From Butyrivibrio sp. (GTDB taxonomy: Bacteria > Bacillota > Clostridia > Lachnospirales > Lachnospiraceae): 64,000 nt of DNA. The notes under the pieces are model-generated. The model was not told the DNA's origin and ran no database searches. It saw only the letters and a list, made by a program, of their open reading frames with translations. A program made the position numbers and the translations under genes. Positions 62,979 to 64,000 of the stretch are shown piece after piece (positions within the stretch are counted from its first letter, which is position 1; every line of letters begins with the position of its first letter). The DNA lies in the NCBI GenBank assembly GCA_017615275.1, contig JAGAAO010000025.1, positions 1 through 64,000 of the forward strand, read 5' to 3'.

Positions 62979-64000
62979 TCACGCCTTCTCCGCAACTATA
63001 ATACAATTCGAGCTCGGATACTCGGTTGGAGTGCCGGAGGGGTCAAGAAGCTCGAGGTGTTTGCTCAGGTTATCGGGATAGCCGGGTTCGAGAAGCTCTT
63101 TTGCCTCGATGATCTTGGCGCCGAGTTCTTCAAAAAACTCCCTGTACTCTTTCAATGTAAAATACCCAAACTGCTCCTGAACTTCGTGTGCATAGCTCTC
63201 ACTTCCCCATGTGTAGGTAAAAAGAAACTCCCTTATGTAGTTTATATCACCGGTCACAGTGAGGTTTTTGTCATCTATGGAAAGAACTTTTCTTTCCTCG
63301 GGAATATCTTTAAGTCCCTTGAAATCCTTGACGTAGTTTTTGAAGAAATCAAGTCCCGCCGAAGTCTTAAAACGTATCATCCTAACGGCATTTCCTTCAG
63401 TCTTAACTCCGTCGCGTATCACAATCCTGCCGCCCGGTTTCAGACTGTCAAAGGCATTTCGAAGAGCTTTCTTGACACTCGCGATATCAAACCTTCCGTT
63501 CTCGGTTTCCGTATAAGAATAGATTTCATGAAGTATCGAGGAAAAGATAATGCTACCTACTTCTTTTTCCAAAGTACCGGACACAAAATTGTGAACCTTA
63601 ACTTCCCAGTTATGTCCCTCGCGGTGCTTCTTCTGTTCGAGAGTCTCGATGACATTGGTTGAAATATCTGTTCCGATAACTTTCTTGTCAGGGAAACGAC
63701 TCTCAAGCTTATCAAGAAGAATTCCTCCGCCTGAGCCGACATCGACAACACAGTCTCCCGTAACAAAATCAACAATACCGTCCTTGGTGCTTGCAGCGAC
63801 GTTGTTCATTGTCTCAAGATACTTATCTTCGTTGTTTAACCTGTCAAAAGCATCTCTCCTAAATCCGAACATATCATAAAGAACAATTATGCTCTTCTCA
63901 AAAGTAAGAAGCCCGCTTCTTTCCGCCTCCACGCAGAACTCAATAAGCTTCTCGCACACACGCGAAAACTTGAAATCAACAAAAGCGCTCTTATTTTCTA
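62979..64000 (-). CDS. Class I SAM-dependent methyltransferase (5' end beyond the window)
   Basis: At least 340 residues. The frame stays open past the GTG at 63959 through the right edge (ENKSAFVDFKFSRV precedes it), so the true start lies outside. Motif I VVDVGSGGGILLD (from about residue 70 of the GTG reading), motif II VIGTDISTN, and motif post-I LKPGGRIVIRDG are those of class I methyltransferases; the N-terminal 60 residues resemble a winged-helix or helical cap domain. Substrate unknown. Confidence 0.85.
   Translation of the reverse strand, partial: ENKSAFVDFKFSRVCEKLIEFCVEAERSGLLTFEKSIIVLYDMFGFRRDAFDRLNNEDKYLETMNNVAASTKDGIVDFVTGDCVVDVGSGGGILLDKLESRFPDKKVIGTDISTNVIETLEQKKHREGHNWEVKVHNFVSGTLEKEVGSIIFSSILHEIYSYTETENGRFDIASVKKALRNAFDSLKPGGRIVIRDGVKTEGNAVRMIRFKTSAGLDFFKNYVKDFKGLKDIPEERKVLSIDDKNLTVTGDINYIREFLFTYTWGSESYAHEVQEQFGYFTLKEYREFFEELGAKIIEAKELLEPGYPDNLSKHLELLDPSGTPTEYPSSNCIIVAEKA

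Overview
The window reads as one chromosomal segment of an anaerobic, low-to-moderate GC Firmicute, most likely a rumen or gut Lachnospiraceae close to Butyrivibrio/Pseudobutyrivibrio. This is inferred from content, not from a search: a CIRCE-controlled groESL operon, a GGGtGRT plus NifU-like scaffold gene pair, a GH120 beta-xylosidase, a clostridial-style glycerol operon with a DUF1667 gene, several c-di-GMP proteins, and strong AGGAGG-type ribosome sites used with ATG, GTG and TTG starts. No rRNA, tRNA or CRISPR array was seen.

Layout. 0-2.3 kb: the tail of an IS3-type transposase, then groEL and groES behind a perfect CIRCE operator. 2.5-8.8 kb: a small Ser/Thr-rich protein, then a leftward operon NfeD - SPFH - heterodimeric ABC exporter (two half-transporters) - metallophosphoesterase. 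8.87-9.45 kb: a 575-bp inverted repeat with nearly identical 104-nt outer arms. 9.6-12.1 kb: tandem GAF/GGDEF paralogues, the first degenerate. 12.1-15.2 kb: a VanZ-like pair and the GGGtGRT/NifU-like pair. 15.4-23.7 kb: argH, asd, a Walker-less AAA/DUF234 protein, topB, a hexapeptide-repeat protein and a lipoprotein. 23.9-25.0 kb: a coiled-coil protein. 25.1-32.7 kb: a tightly overlapping operon glpK - GlpA-like - FAD oxidoreductase - small protein - DUF1667 - cysteine hydrolase - two COG0523 GTPases, ending in two tandem related hairpins.

32.8-42.1 kb holds small or accessory metabolic genes: two short proteins, a membrane protein, GNATs, a methyltransferase, an Asp/Glu racemase homologue, a sugar O-acetyltransferase, an MBL hydrolase, a nitroreductase divergent from a LysR regulator, and a nucleotidyltransferase. 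42.2-48.5 kb is an operon of GH120 beta-xylosidase, condensation-fold acyltransferase, DUF6320 protein, pectin-acetylesterase-like hydrolase and a membrane protein. 48.6-53.0 kb is a c-di-GMP module (membrane GGDEF, PAS-GGDEF-EAL, PilZ) plus a 30-residue membrane peptide. 53.1-61.4 kb: YggS, an RsiV-like lipoprotein, rho, hflKC, an AzgA-type purine permease and a CPBP protease.

The gene-poor stretch 61.4-62.5 kb holds the most unusual signal: two adjacent arrays of short inverted octamers (CTACGTGA/TCACGTAG every 31-33 bp in alternating orientation, then three GACACTTG-N21-CAAGTGTC units), followed by a decayed TPR gene. The window ends with a small membrane protein and a methyltransferase cut by the right edge.
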